From positions 1 to 24,014 of the forward strand of contig CANHOE010000002.1 of the NCBI GenBank assembly GCA_947462175.1: 24,014 bases of DNA, read 5' to 3'. Position 1 is the stretch's first letter; each line of letters begins with the position of its first letter. Shown here piece by piece: positions 8,084 to 17,795 of the stretch. Below the pieces are notes generated by a model. That model was given only the letters and a program-made list of their open reading frames with translations, was not told the DNA's origin and did not search any database. This DNA comes from Burkholderiales bacterium (GTDB taxonomy: Bacteria > Pseudomonadota > Gammaproteobacteria > Burkholderiales > Burkholderiaceae_C). Position numbers and translations under genes: made by a program.

Positions 8084-8104
8084 GAGGGGCGAGGGGCAAG
8101 GGGC
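8084..8104. repeat. three tandem 7-mers (G/A)AGGGGC just upstream of the FAD oxidase start
   Basis: GAGGGGC (8084-8090), GAGGGGC (8091-8097) and AAGGGGC (8098-8104) lie head to tail. On the mRNA strand this is a C-rich leader ending nine bases before the ATG, where a Shine-Dalgarno would be expected. The rest of the 189-base gap to argJ shows only an 11-bp palindrome, CCATGACATGG (8200-8210), and no convincing promoter. Confidence 0.5.
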
Positions 8105-8263
8105 GCTGTCCGGCCAGGCCGAACGCGCCCGAGTGGCACACGCGTTGCGAGAATGCCTGATTGTCGTTGGTCACCGGCCAAAACCGCGATGTGGGGGCTC
8201 CATGACATGGCAAACGCGCCTATCGCTGTTGCGCGGGCGCACCCCCCACAGCCCCCCCGCCTG

Positions 8264-9505
8264 TCAACTGCGGTAGTCGGCGTTGATCTTCACGTAGTCG
8301 TAGCTGAGATCGCAGGTCCACACCGTGGTGGTGGCGCCGCCGCGGTTCAGGTTCACACGCACCGTGATCTCGCTCTGCTTCATCACCCGCTGGCCGTCTT
8401 CTTCGCGGTATGACGGGAGGCGTCCGCCGCGGGCGACCACCTGCACGTCGTCGAGGTGCAGGTCAATCAGCGTCTGGTCCAGATCGGCGATGCCCGCATA
8501 GCCAACCGCCGCCAGGATGCGGCCCAGGTTCGGGTCGCTAGCGAAAAATGCCGTCTTGACCAGCGGTGAGTGGGCAATGGCATACGCCGCCAGCTGGCAT
8601 TCGCCCTCGGTGGCGCCGCCGTCGATCTGCACCGTAATGAACTTCGTGGCGCCCTCGCCGTCACGCACGATGGCCTGGGCCAACTGGGTCGCGACAGTGA
8701 TGACGGCCTCGCGCAACACCGCGCCGTCGCCGGTGTCGAGCTGCGTGATCGGCGCATGGCCGGCCTGCTGCGTAGCGATCAGCACGAAGGAGTCGTTGGT
8801 GGACGTATCGCCGTCGATCGTGATGCGGTTGAAAGAGCGATCGGCCGCATCACGCACCAAGGTGTCCAGCAGTCCGGGAGCCAGCACCGCATCGGTGGCG
8901 ACGAAGCCCAGCATCGTGGCCATGTTCGGGCGGATCATCCCGGCGCCCTTGCTGATGCCGGTGACGGTGACCGTCTTGCCACCGATCTGAACCTGTACCG
9001 AGGCTGCCTTGGGCAGCGTGTCGGTGGTCATGATGGCTTCGGCGGCTTGTGCCCAATGGTCGGCCTGCCGATCGGCCAGGGCTGCAGGCAGACCGGCTTC
9101 AATGCGGTCGTTGGGCAGCGTCTCCATGATGACGCCAGTGGAGAACGGCAGCACCTGGTCGGGCTTGACGCCGAGGTGCGAGGCCAACGCCACACAAGTC
9201 GAGCGCGCACGCGCCAGACCGTCTTCACCGGTGCCGGCATTGGCGTTGCCGGTGTTGACCAGAATTGCGCGAATGCCTGGCGCCGCGCCACGGTCGATCG
9301 CCAGGTGCTGCCGGCACAACTGCACCGGTGCCGCGCAGAAGCGGTTGCGTGTGAACACGCCCGCCACCTGAGAGCCTTCGGCCAAGGTGACGACCAGCAC
9401 ATCGCGCCGGTTGGCCTTGCGCACGCCGGCCATCGCGGTACCTAGCTGCACGCCCGGGACGGGCTTCAGATCGGCGGGATTCGGTGCTTGCAGATTGACG
9501 GGCAT
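8264..9505 (-). CDS. argJ: ArgJ, glutamate N-acetyltransferase / amino-acid acetyltransferase
   Basis: Ornithine acetyltransferase of arginine synthesis: it moves the acetyl group from N-acetylornithine to glutamate and, in bifunctional forms, also uses acetyl-CoA. It has 413 residues, a full length. Conserved blocks are GVRKANRRDVLVV (27-39), LVNTGNANAGTGEDG (82-96) and IRPNMATMLGFVATDA. The precursor is expected to self-cleave in the ATML motif between Ala196 and Thr197, Thr197 becoming the N-terminal nucleophile of the beta chain. The ATG is preceded by GAGGA seven bases upstream. It starts 42 bases after the secA stop and is likely co-transcribed with it, a common pairing in Burkholderiales. 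Mono- versus bifunctional activity cannot be decided here. Confidence 0.96.
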   Translation of the reverse strand: MPVNLQAPNPADLKPVPGVQLGTAMAGVRKANRRDVLVVTLAEGSQVAGVFTRNRFCAAPVQLCRQHLAIDRGAAPGIRAILVNTGNANAGTGEDGLARARSTCVALASHLGVKPDQVLPFSTGVIMETLPNDRIEAGLPAALADRQADHWAQAAEAIMTTDTLPKAASVQVQIGGKTVTVTGISKGAGMIRPNMATMLGFVATDAVLAPGLLDTLVRDAADRSFNRITIDGDTSTNDSFVLIATQQAGHAPITQLDTGDGAVLREAVITVATQLAQAIVRDGEGATKFITVQIDGGATEGECQLAAYAIAHSPLVKTAFFASDPNLGRILAAVGYAGIADLDQTLIDLHLDDVQVVARGGRLPSYREEDGQRVMKQSEITVRVNLNRGGATTTVWTCDLSYDYVKINADYRS

Positions 9506-9547
9506 CGCAGATTCCTCAGGGTCACGCTGGACCCGTCCCAGTGGCTC

Positions 9548-12352
<2,805 letters not shown>

Positions 12353-12422
12353 GCGGCGTCAGAGGGAAGTGGGTGTCGCGACCGCCGGACCGTCGGGGCC
12401 GGGTGACGTGGCAAAGCCCCCG

Positions 12423-12459
12423 AGTTTACCGCCCGACCACGGCAGTCATCGCTGACTGC
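12423..12459 (-). promoter_or_regulatory. candidate secA promoter overlapped by a perfect dyad
   Basis: On the minus strand TAAACT (12423-12428) could be a -10, with ATGACT (12444-12449) as a weak -35, although the spacing of 15 is short. A perfect 7-bp inverted repeat, GCAGTCA-TCGC-TGACTGC (12442-12459), overlaps the proposed -35 and could be an operator. The 163-base spacer between secA and the divergent gene holds little else. Confidence 0.3.
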
Positions 12460-12499
12460 AGCGCGCCCCCGGTGGCATTTGTCGCCAACCGGTCTTCAC

Positions 12500-12505
12500 T
12501 ACACT
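12500..12505 (+). promoter_or_regulatory. candidate -10 box of the DciA-like gene
   Basis: TACACT lies 10 bases before the ATG at 12516. If it is used, transcription would begin about three or four bases before the start codon and the mRNA would be nearly leaderless. This fits the lack of a Shine-Dalgarno. The -35 (TTGTCG) is weak and 15 bases away. Confidence 0.3.
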
Positions 12506-12515
12506 GGCCCGAAGA

Positions 12516-12830
12516 ATGAACAAGAACGCCGCCAGTGTCCCCGATGCCTTGCCGATCAGTCAGGCGCTGAATGCCAGCGCGTCGCTGTCGCTGCTGCGTC
12601 GCCGGCTCGAGGACTCGAGGCGCCGCCACGCGGCGGTGCTGCCTTGTCTGGCTGCGACACTCGCCCCGCATGTGACAGCGAGCCCGGTCGATGAAGGCGG
12701 TTGGACACTGATTGCCGCCAACGCCAGCGTGGCGGCAAAGTTACGGCAGCTTCAGCCGCGCATCGAACAGCGGTTGCTCGACTGTGGGTTTGCGGCGGTG
12801 CCGCTGAAGATCAAGGTGCGATCAACCTGA
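12516..12830 (+). CDS. DciA-like DUF721 protein
   Basis: A small basic protein of 104 residues that looks like DUF721. In many bacteria lacking DnaC-type loaders, DUF721 proteins (DciA) help load the replicative helicase DnaB. The N-terminal half is helical and Arg/Leu-rich (ASLSLLRRRLEDSRRRH). The C-terminal half has the typical DUF721 pattern: a short strand (WTLIAANASVAAKLRQLQP), then a helix and a final strand (VPLKIKV). Position supports this: a DUF721 gene divergent from secA is common in Burkholderiales. The M23 peptidase gene that often sits there is absent. No good Shine-Dalgarno precedes the ATG. The sequence is short and divergent, so the family call is moderate and helicase loading is inference. 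Confidence 0.65.
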   Translation: MNKNAASVPDALPISQALNASASLSLLRRRLEDSRRRHAAVLPCLAATLAPHVTASPVDEGGWTLIAANASVAAKLRQLQPRIEQRLLDCGFAAVPLKIKVRST

Positions 12831-12870
12831 TCTGTGGTTGGCCCTTCGTGCATGGGCCTTGTGGCAGATC
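12829..12870. terminator. possible bidirectional hairpin between convergent genes
   Basis: Nested inverted repeats fill the 41-base gap between the DciA-like stop and the stop of the orphan gene: outer arms GATCTG (12829-12834) and CAGATC (12865-12870), inner arms GGCCC (12840-12844) and GGGCC (12854-12858). The structure could end transcription from both sides, but there is no T-run. Confidence 0.35.
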
Positions 12871-12871
12871 G

Positions 12872-13237
12872 CTAAGCCAAGGATTCGGTGTACTTCTCAA
12901 GGAGTCCTGAATAGTGCGCCGCCCAGTCCTGGGTCATTTGCCCGCGCGACACAAACAGGGGAGTGGCCTCGGCGATGCGAAGTCGAATTGCCTTCGCTTC
13001 GGCTATTCCCGCAGCGTCACCTTTCTCCACCAGTCCCTTGCAGTACACGCATGCCATGTGGACTGCTGCGTGCTCTGGCGTTCCGTTCTCGTTCCAGATT
13101 TCACTCAAGGAGCTCAGATAGCTGATGAACGCAGGGAATGCCCGGTTCTTGCTCTTGTCAGTCTCGATGTCGAAGGACATTCGAAGAATCAGATCGACAT
13201 CGGTATTGAACTTGGTTCGATCACGGAGGAGAAACAT
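12872..13237 (-). CDS. orphan hypothetical protein next to tRNA-Thr
   Basis: Encodes 121 residues; I do not recognise the family. The sequence is soluble, mixed helical and acidic, starts MFLLRDRTKFNTDVDLIL, has two cysteines close together (ACVYCKG) and no signal peptide or membrane segment. I prefer the ATG at 13237 because AAGGA lies upstream with good spacing. A start at 13270 would add 11 residues (MRFCLCCKEIA). The gene lies just downstream of tRNA-Thr in the same direction. Its base and codon use look clearly less GC-rich than neighbouring secA or sspB. Together these suggest an acquired gene at a tRNA hotspot, but no integrase or duplicated tRNA end is visible. It may be a genuine gene or a remnant. 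Confidence 0.6.
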   Translation of the reverse strand: MFLLRDRTKFNTDVDLILRMSFDIETDKSKNRAFPAFISYLSSLSEIWNENGTPEHAAVHMACVYCKGLVEKGDAAGIAEAKAIRLRIAEATPLFVSRGQMTQDWAAHYSGLLEKYTESLA

Positions 13238-13295
13238 CGCGATTTCCTTACAGCAGAGACAGAAACGCATCGCCCTGGCGGCGATCTTCTCGAAA

Positions 13296-13371
13296 TGGTG
13301 CCCCCGGCAGGAATCGAACCCGCGACCTTCGGTTTACAAAACCGCTGCTCTACCAACTGAGCTACAAGGGC
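13296..13371 (-). tRNA. tRNA-Thr (UGU anticodon)
   Basis: A complete 76-base tRNA including the encoded CCA (minus-strand 3' end at 13296). The acceptor stem pairs GCCCTTG with CGGGGGC using two G-U pairs. The D-arm contains AGCTCAGTTGGTAGAGC, the T-arm GCGGGTTCGATTCCTGC. The anticodon loop is TTTGTAA with anticodon TGT, reading ACA (and probably ACG) threonine codons. The pair at the base of the anticodon arm is a G-A mismatch. A good -10 (TAGAAT, 13381-13386) lies just upstream. Confidence 0.97.
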
Positions 13372-13380
13372 AATCTGGAA

Positions 13381-13386
13381 ATTCTA
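13381..13386 (-). promoter_or_regulatory. candidate -10 box of tRNA-Thr
   Basis: Read on the minus strand this is TAGAAT, five of six consensus bases, ten bases upstream of the mature tRNA 5' end. No good -35 is seen at 16-18 bases. Read-through from sspA-sspB is also possible. Confidence 0.4.
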
Positions 13387-13426
13387 GTGGCGCCGACACC
13401 ATCGATCGAAAGGTGCCGGCCATCCG

Positions 13427-13984
13427 TCATTTGATTCGCTTCAGGGTCGGTCTGCCGCCAGTCGGTGGGGTATCGGGCGGCGGATCCGCATCGGGGCCTG
13501 GCGCGTTCTTGCCCGCGGGCGTGGCACTGGGCGTTGCGGAAGGCTCATCGCGGTCGGTCGCAAGCCGCAGCACCGTGCCAGGTCGATCGGGCACGTCCTG
13601 AGCTGACGCCGCGGCCACCGAGGCAGCTGCGGAGGAGGCGGCTGGGACCGGAAACGCCATACCCTGCCCGTTCTCCCGGGCGTAGATCGCGATGACATGA
13701 TCGACAGGCACCCAGATCTCGCGCGAGCTGCCGCCGAACCGCGCCTTGAACTCAATGCGTTCATTGCCCAGCTCCAGCGCCGTCGTGGCCTCGAAGCCGA
13801 CGTTCAGCACGATTTCGCCGTTCTTCACATATTCCATCGGCACGCGCACCTGGGGTCCGACGATCACAGCGATGTAGGGCGTGAAGCCGTTGTCGGTGCA
13901 CCACTCGTGCAGAGCCCGTATCAGGTACGGGCGCGTTGACGAACCGTTGTTACCGATCAGCGGTGGTGCAGGCGGTTGTGTCAT
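13427..13984 (-). CDS. sspB: SspB, ClpXP protease specificity-enhancing factor
   Basis: Adaptor that delivers ssrA-tagged and some other proteins to ClpXP. It has 185 residues from the ATG at 13984; a TTG one codon upstream is unlikely. The folded substrate-binding domain covers about 15-110 (TRPYLIRALHEWCTDNGFTP, VRVPMEYVKNGEIVLN, ARFGGSSREIWVPVDHVIAI YARE). A long Ala/Pro/Asp-rich flexible linker follows (about 115-176). The last residues, RPTLKRIK, match the short C-terminal XB peptide by which SspB docks on ClpX. It starts 37 bases after the sspA stop, the usual sspA-sspB pairing. No strong Shine-Dalgarno precedes the ATG, so coupling to sspA is likely. Confidence 0.95.
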   Translation of the reverse strand: MTQPPAPPLIGNNGSSTRPYLIRALHEWCTDNGFTPYIAVIVGPQVRVPMEYVKNGEIVLNVGFEATTALELGNERIEFKARFGGSSREIWVPVDHVIAIYARENGQGMAFPVPAASSAAASVAAASAQDVPDRPGTVLRLATDRDEPSATPSATPAGKNAPGPDADPPPDTPPTGGRPTLKRIK

Positions 13985-14021
13985 CAATGCGAACCGGCGT
14001 GCAGGCAGATGGCACCAAAGC

Positions 14022-14633
14022 TCACTTGCGCATGACCTTCTCGGACGGCGTCAGCGCTTCAATGTACGCCGGCCGGGAGAAGATGCGCTCTGCGTACTTC
14101 AACAGCGGCACCGCATTCTTCGACATGTCGATGCCGTAGTAGTCGAGGCGCCACAGCAGCGGCGCGATGGCCACGTCGAGCATCGAGAAGTCATCGCCCA
14201 GCATGAACTTGTTCTTCAGGAAGATCGGCGCGAGCTGGGTCAGCCTGTCGCGGATCTGCGATCGCGCTTTTTCGAGCTGCTTGTCGGTCGCCTTCACGCC
14301 GCGCGATTCGAGGAGGTTCACATGGGTGAACAGCTCCTTCTCGAAGTTCAGCAGGAACAGGCGCACGCGCGCACGCGCCACCGGGTCGCCGGGCATGAGC
14401 TGCGGGTGCGGGAAGCGCTCGTCGATGTACTCATTGATGATGTGCGACTCGTACAGGATCAGGTCGCGCTCGACGAGGATCGGTACCTCGTTGTACGGGT
14501 TCATCAAGGCGATCTCTTCGGGCTTGGCGAAGAGGTCGACATCGCGGATCTCGAAGTCCATGCCCTTCTCGAACAGCACGAAGCGGCAACGGTGTGAATA
14601 AGGGCAGGTCGTGCCGGAGTAAAGCACCATCAT
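14022..14633 (-). CDS. sspA: SspA, stringent starvation protein A (GST fold)
   Basis: RNA-polymerase-associated protein with a glutathione-S-transferase fold, known in other proteobacteria to act in stationary phase and acid tolerance. It has 203 residues. The N-terminal thioredoxin-like domain shows the GST pattern TTCPYSHRCRFVLFEKG (8-24), NEVPILVERD (48-57) and ESHIINEYIDERFPHP (62-77). The surface Pro-His-Pro motif needed for function in E. coli SspA is present at 75-77. The helical C-terminal domain has FSMLDVAIAPLLWRLDYYG. Two ATGs start the gene; AGGAG lies nine bases before the first. It lies downstream of petABC but beyond a likely terminator, so it may be partly or wholly independent. 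Confidence 0.95.
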   Translation of the reverse strand: MMVLYSGTTCPYSHRCRFVLFEKGMDFEIRDVDLFAKPEEIALMNPYNEVPILVERDLILYESHIINEYIDERFPHPQLMPGDPVARARVRLFLLNFEKELFTHVNLLESRGVKATDKQLEKARSQIRDRLTQLAPIFLKNKFMLGDDFSMLDVAIAPLLWRLDYYGIDMSKNAVPLLKYAERIFSRPAYIEALTPSEKVMRK

Positions 14634-14658
14634 GTGGGCGAGCTCCTCATGGGATCAG

Positions 14659-14702
14659 AAAAGAAAAACGCAGGGGGCGCCGTTTCGGGCTGACCCACTG
14701 CG
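14659..14702 (-). terminator. probable terminator of petABC
   Basis: On the minus strand, arms CGCAG-T-GGG and CCC-C-CTGCG (one mismatch; plus-strand 14669-14677 and 14694-14702) are followed by GTTTTTCTTTT. The loop can form a smaller GCC/GGC stem. It lies between the petC stop and the sspA Shine-Dalgarno at 14643-14647. Confidence 0.55.
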
Positions 14703-14709
14703 CGATTGC

Positions 14710-14731
14710 CCGGCATCCGCAAGGATGCCGG
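14710..14731. repeat. perfect 9-bp hairpin after petC
   Basis: CCGGCATCC-GCAA-GGATGCCGG, thirteen bases beyond the petC stop. There is no T-run on either side, so alone it is not a standard terminator. It stands in tandem with the T-rich hairpin at 14659-14702. Confidence 0.65.
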
Positions 14732-14743
14732 ACAGGCATGACG

Positions 14744-15514
14744 TCACTTGATGTCTTTCCAGAAGGCAGCGTTCAGGCGCCATGCGATGACGGTGAAGAC
14801 AGACAGGAACAGCAACACCCAAACGCCCAGGCGCGTGCGCTCGCTTTGCGCGGGCTCTGCCATCCAGGTCAGGTAGGCCACCAGATCGGCCACCGCATTG
14901 TCGTATTCGAGCTGAGACTTGGTGCCTGGCGTCAATTGCTCGAACCCGTCAAATCGCTCGACCTTCTTGCTGGCGTCGTGCGGATCAGGTTCCTCAACGA
15001 ACTTCGCCGTGCGTTGACCCTGCCACTGCCACAGGATATGCGGCATTGCGGCATTGGGATACGCCAGATTGTTCCAGCCAGTGGCCTTCGTGTCATCGCG
15101 GTAGAAGGTGCGCAGGAAGGTGTACAGGTAATCAGACCCGGTGCCCTGACTCGCGGACGAGCGCGAGCGGGTAATCAGCGTCAGATCGGGCGGTACCTTC
15201 CCGAGCCAATCCTTGGCGTCCTTCGGGTCGAACGAGACCTTCATCACGTCGCCGACCTTGTCCGTGGCGAACATCAGGTTGGCCTTGATCTGCGCTTCGG
15301 TCAGCCCGATATCGCGCAGGCGGTTGTAGCGCATGAATGCAGCGTTATGGCAATTCAGACAGTAGTTGGCGAACGTGCGGGCGCCGTTCTGCAATGCGGC
15401 GACATCCGTGGTCTTTTCGACCGGGAACTTGTCCCAGGCGATGCCACCACTGTTGGCATGGGCTGCCGACCAGCCAGCCACGGAGATCAGCAGGGTAAGG
15501 ATGAGTTTTTTCAT
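14744..15514 (-). CDS. petC: PetC, cytochrome c1 of the bc1 complex
   Basis: Cytochrome c1 subunit, which takes electrons from the Rieske protein and passes them to soluble cytochrome c. It has 256 residues. There is a cleaved signal peptide (MKKLILTLLISVAGWSAAHA, 1-20). The haem c site is C52-L-N-C55-H56. The sixth haem ligand is probably Met157 in PNAAMPHILW. The PPDLTLI block (108-114) is typical of cytochrome c1. A C-terminal membrane anchor (GVWVLLFLSVFTVIAW) holds the haem domain on the periplasmic side. It lies 22 bases after petB in the petABC operon. Two hairpins follow it, one a likely terminator. Confidence 0.97.
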   Translation of the reverse strand: MKKLILTLLISVAGWSAAHANSGGIAWDKFPVEKTTDVAALQNGARTFANYCLNCHNAAFMRYNRLRDIGLTEAQIKANLMFATDKVGDVMKVSFDPKDAKDWLGKVPPDLTLITRSRSSASQGTGSDYLYTFLRTFYRDDTKATGWNNLAYPNAAMPHILWQWQGQRTAKFVEEPDPHDASKKVERFDGFEQLTPGTKSQLEYDNAVADLVAYLTWMAEPAQSERTRLGVWVLLFLSVFTVIAWRLNAAFWKDIK

Positions 15515-15536
15515 TTTGGAAAGCCTGCTTCGTCGA

Positions 15537-16937
15537 TCAGTGGGCTGCGAAGTTCACGCGATCAGGAACCTGCTTGAACTCGCCCAGGCGGCTCCACCAT
15601 GGCATCAAGAGGAAGAAGCCGAAGTAGATCAGCGTGCCAAGCTGGGAAAGACGCTCACCCACTGAAGAAACCGGCTGAACGCCGAGGTAGCCCAGCATCA
15701 GGAAGTTGATGACGAAAACGGCGTAGAGATACTTGTGCCAGTCGGGGCGGTAGCGGATCGATTTGACTTCGCTGTTGTCCAGCCAGGGCAGGAAGAACAA
15801 GATCACCACCGCGCCACCCATTCCGACCACGCCCCAGAACTTGGCGTCGATCGACAGCATCATGGCGACCAATGCCGCAGCAGCAGCCAGAACCACGACC
15901 TTGAATAACCCGCCCAGCCTGGACTTGAGCAGTGTGAATGCGGCCGCGGCGAGCACGCATGCGATCAGCACATACATAAACTCCGCAGTGATGGCGCGCA
16001 GCACCGAGTAGTAAGGCGTGAAGTACCAGACTGGTGCGATGTGCAGCGGCGTGGTCAGCGAGTCGGCAGGAATGAAATTGTTGTATTCCAGGAAGTAACC
16101 GCCCAGCTCAGGGGCGAAGAAGATGATCGCGGTGAAGATCATCAGGAACACGCTGACTCCCAGGATGTCGTGCACCGTGTAGTACGGGTGGAACGGGATT
16201 CCATCAAGCGGCTTGCCCGCGGCATTCTTCTTGGCTTTGATCTCGACACCGTCCGGATTGTTCGAGCCGACTTCGTGCAGCGCGATGACGTGCGCGACCA
16301 CCAGACCCAGCAGTACCAGCGGCACCGCGATCACGTGGAAGCTGAAGAAGCGGTTCAGCGTTGCGTCGCTGACCACGTAGTCACCGCGAATGAGCAGCGA
16401 CAGGTCCGGGCCGATGAACGGAATGGCGGTGAACAGGTTCACGATCACCTGAGCGCCCCAGTAGCTCATCTGACCCCAGGGCAGCAGATAGCCCATGAAG
16501 GCTTCAGCCATCAGGCAGAGAAAGATCGCGCATCCGAAGATCCAGACCAGTTCACGTGGCTTGCGGTAACTGCCGTAGATCATCCCGCGGAACATGTGCA
16601 GGTAAACGACGACGAAAAATGCGCTGGCGCCAGTCGAGTGCATGTAACGGACCAGCCAGCCCCAGGGCACATCGCGCATGATGTACTCGACCGAGGCAAA
16701 GGCCAGATTCGCATCGGGCTTGTAGTGCATCACCAGGAAAATCCCGGTGACGATCTGGATCACCAGCACCAGCAGCGCCAGCGAGCCGAAAAAATACCAG
16801 AAATTGAAGTTCTTCGGTGCATAGTACTCGGCAAGGTGCTCGTTGTAGAGCTTGGTCGCCGGGAACCGGTTGTCAACCCACGTCAGCAGCTTTTCGGCTG
16901 CGCTGGCGTTGGCGGGTGCTTCCTTCATGGTGGCCAT
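15537..16937 (-). CDS. petB: PetB, cytochrome b of the bc1 complex
   Basis: Membrane cytochrome b carrying the two b haems and the quinol-oxidising (Qo) and quinone-reducing (Qi) sites. It has 466 residues, longer than the roughly 400 of many bacterial forms because of extra C-terminal membrane segments. Haem ligands are His100/His114 and His201/His216, with the normal 13- and 14-residue gaps. The Qo-site motif reads PVWY (302-305) instead of the common PEWY, a variant known in beta- and gammaproteobacteria. The C-terminal part includes the VLAAAAFTLLK and VILFFLPWLD helices. AGGAG lies eight bases before the ATG. It starts 35 bases after petA and precedes petC. Confidence 0.98.
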   Translation of the reverse strand: MATMKEAPANASAAEKLLTWVDNRFPATKLYNEHLAEYYAPKNFNFWYFFGSLALLVLVIQIVTGIFLVMHYKPDANLAFASVEYIMRDVPWGWLVRYMHSTGASAFFVVVYLHMFRGMIYGSYRKPRELVWIFGCAIFLCLMAEAFMGYLLPWGQMSYWGAQVIVNLFTAIPFIGPDLSLLIRGDYVVSDATLNRFFSFHVIAVPLVLLGLVVAHVIALHEVGSNNPDGVEIKAKKNAAGKPLDGIPFHPYYTVHDILGVSVFLMIFTAIIFFAPELGGYFLEYNNFIPADSLTTPLHIAPVWYFTPYYSVLRAITAEFMYVLIACVLAAAAFTLLKSRLGGLFKVVVLAAAAALVAMMLSIDAKFWGVVGMGGAVVILFFLPWLDNSEVKSIRYRPDWHKYLYAVFVINFLMLGYLGVQPVSSVGERLSQLGTLIYFGFFLLMPWWSRLGEFKQVPDRVNFAAH

Positions 16938-16972
16938 CGTGTGTTCTCCTGAGGTCCGTTACTGCTTGGCCG

Positions 16973-17572
16973 TCAGGCCTTCTTGTCTTCACCGATCAGC
17001 AACCGGGTGTCCGACAGGAACATGTAAGGCGGAACCGGCAGATTGTCCGGAGCCGGCTTGTTCTTGTAGACACGTCCGGCCAAGTCGAACGTCGAGCCGT
17101 GGCACGGGCACAGGAAGCCGCCTGCCCAATCGTCGGGCAGCGACGGCTGAGCGCCGGGCGTGAACTTATCCGAGGGTGAGCACCCCAAGTGAGTGCAAAT
17201 GCCCACCGCAACCATGATTTCCGGCTTGATCGACCGATGCTCGTTCCGTGCGTATTCCGGGGTGAACTCATCGGGCTTGCGCAGCGACTGCGGGTCAGCC
17301 AGCAACGCGTCCACCTTGGGCAGGCTGGCAATTTGCTCCGGGGTGCGTTTGATGATCCAAACCGGCTTGCCGCGCCACTCGACCGTCATCTTTTCGCCCG
17401 GCTTCAGCGCGCTGATGTCGACCTCGACAGCCGCGCCCGCCGCTCGTGCGCGCTCCGAGGGCTGAAATGTGCTGACGAAGGGAACAGCCACCGCCACACC
17501 ACCGGCCGCACCCATGCAACTCGATGCGATCAACCAGGTGCGCTTCGCACCGTCAACTTGCTGCTCACTCAT
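16973..17572 (-). CDS. petA: PetA, Rieske iron-sulfur subunit of the bc1 complex
   Basis: Rieske 2Fe-2S protein that takes the first electron from ubiquinol at the Qo site. It has 199 residues from the ATG at 17572 (MSEQQVDGAKR), the usual start for this group; a longer in-frame reading to 17626 is unlikely. A single N-terminal membrane anchor (about 13-35) follows KRTWL, which resembles the Tat-type signal of Rieske proteins. The cluster ligands are intact: Cys126, His128, Cys131 in CTHLGC and Cys155, Cys157, His158 in CPCHGS. Cys131 and Cys157 form the usual disulfide. It is the first gene of petABC, with a short AGG Shine-Dalgarno and a good -10 (TACAAT) about 40 bases upstream. Confidence 0.98.
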   Translation of the reverse strand: MSEQQVDGAKRTWLIASSCMGAAGGVAVAVPFVSTFQPSERARAAGAAVEVDISALKPGEKMTVEWRGKPVWIIKRTPEQIASLPKVDALLADPQSLRKPDEFTPEYARNEHRSIKPEIMVAVGICTHLGCSPSDKFTPGAQPSLPDDWAGGFLCPCHGSTFDLAGRVYKNKPAPDNLPVPPYMFLSDTRLLIGEDKKA

Positions 17573-17611
17573 AAAACCTCGCGTGTGACAACGATTCCAG
17601 GACAACCTCTT

Positions 17612-17617
17612 ATTGTA
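17612..17617 (-). promoter_or_regulatory. candidate -10 box of petABC
   Basis: Read on the minus strand this is TACAAT, five of six consensus bases, 40 bases upstream of the petA ATG. No good TTGACA-like -35 lies 16-18 bases further upstream, so an activator may be needed. Confidence 0.4.
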
Positions 17618-17654
17618 GCGGAGCACTTTGCATACCGACGAGGTCTGAGCCGTC

Positions 17655-17769
17655 GAGAGGGGCTCTCAATCCGCGCTCGGCGGGCCGCCTGCGGTATCGA
17701 TCCCGCGCAAAGCAGGGTCGATAGGCAATACTTGCGTCCGACTGCGTCAGGTTGCGCTGGCGCAGCGCA
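17655..17769. repeat. cluster of four inverted repeats between petA and mscL
   Basis: In order: GAGAG-GGG-CTCTC (17655-17667); GGCGG-G-CCGCC (17679-17689); TATCGA-T-CCC with GGGTCGATA, nine pairs and one bulge (17695-17723); and TGCGCTG-GCG-CAGCGCA (17753-17769). The last two would lie in the mscL leader if transcription starts far upstream. No clear mscL promoter was found in the 223-base spacer. Confidence 0.55.
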
Positions 17770-17795
17770 TCCTCTACCAACAAGGAGCGAGCACG

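Noticed and set aside
8200..8210. Palindrome CCATGACATGG as an operator
   Set aside because: Eleven bases with no flanking promoter match; chance occurrence is likely at this length.
13296..13371. Attachment-site duplication of the tRNA-Thr 3' end
   Set aside because: I searched by eye the interval down to 12830 for a repeat of the T-arm/acceptor sequence and found none.
16041..16952. Plus-strand open frame opposite cytochrome b
   Set aside because: Histidine- and Gln-rich shadow of petB, with no ribosome site or domain.
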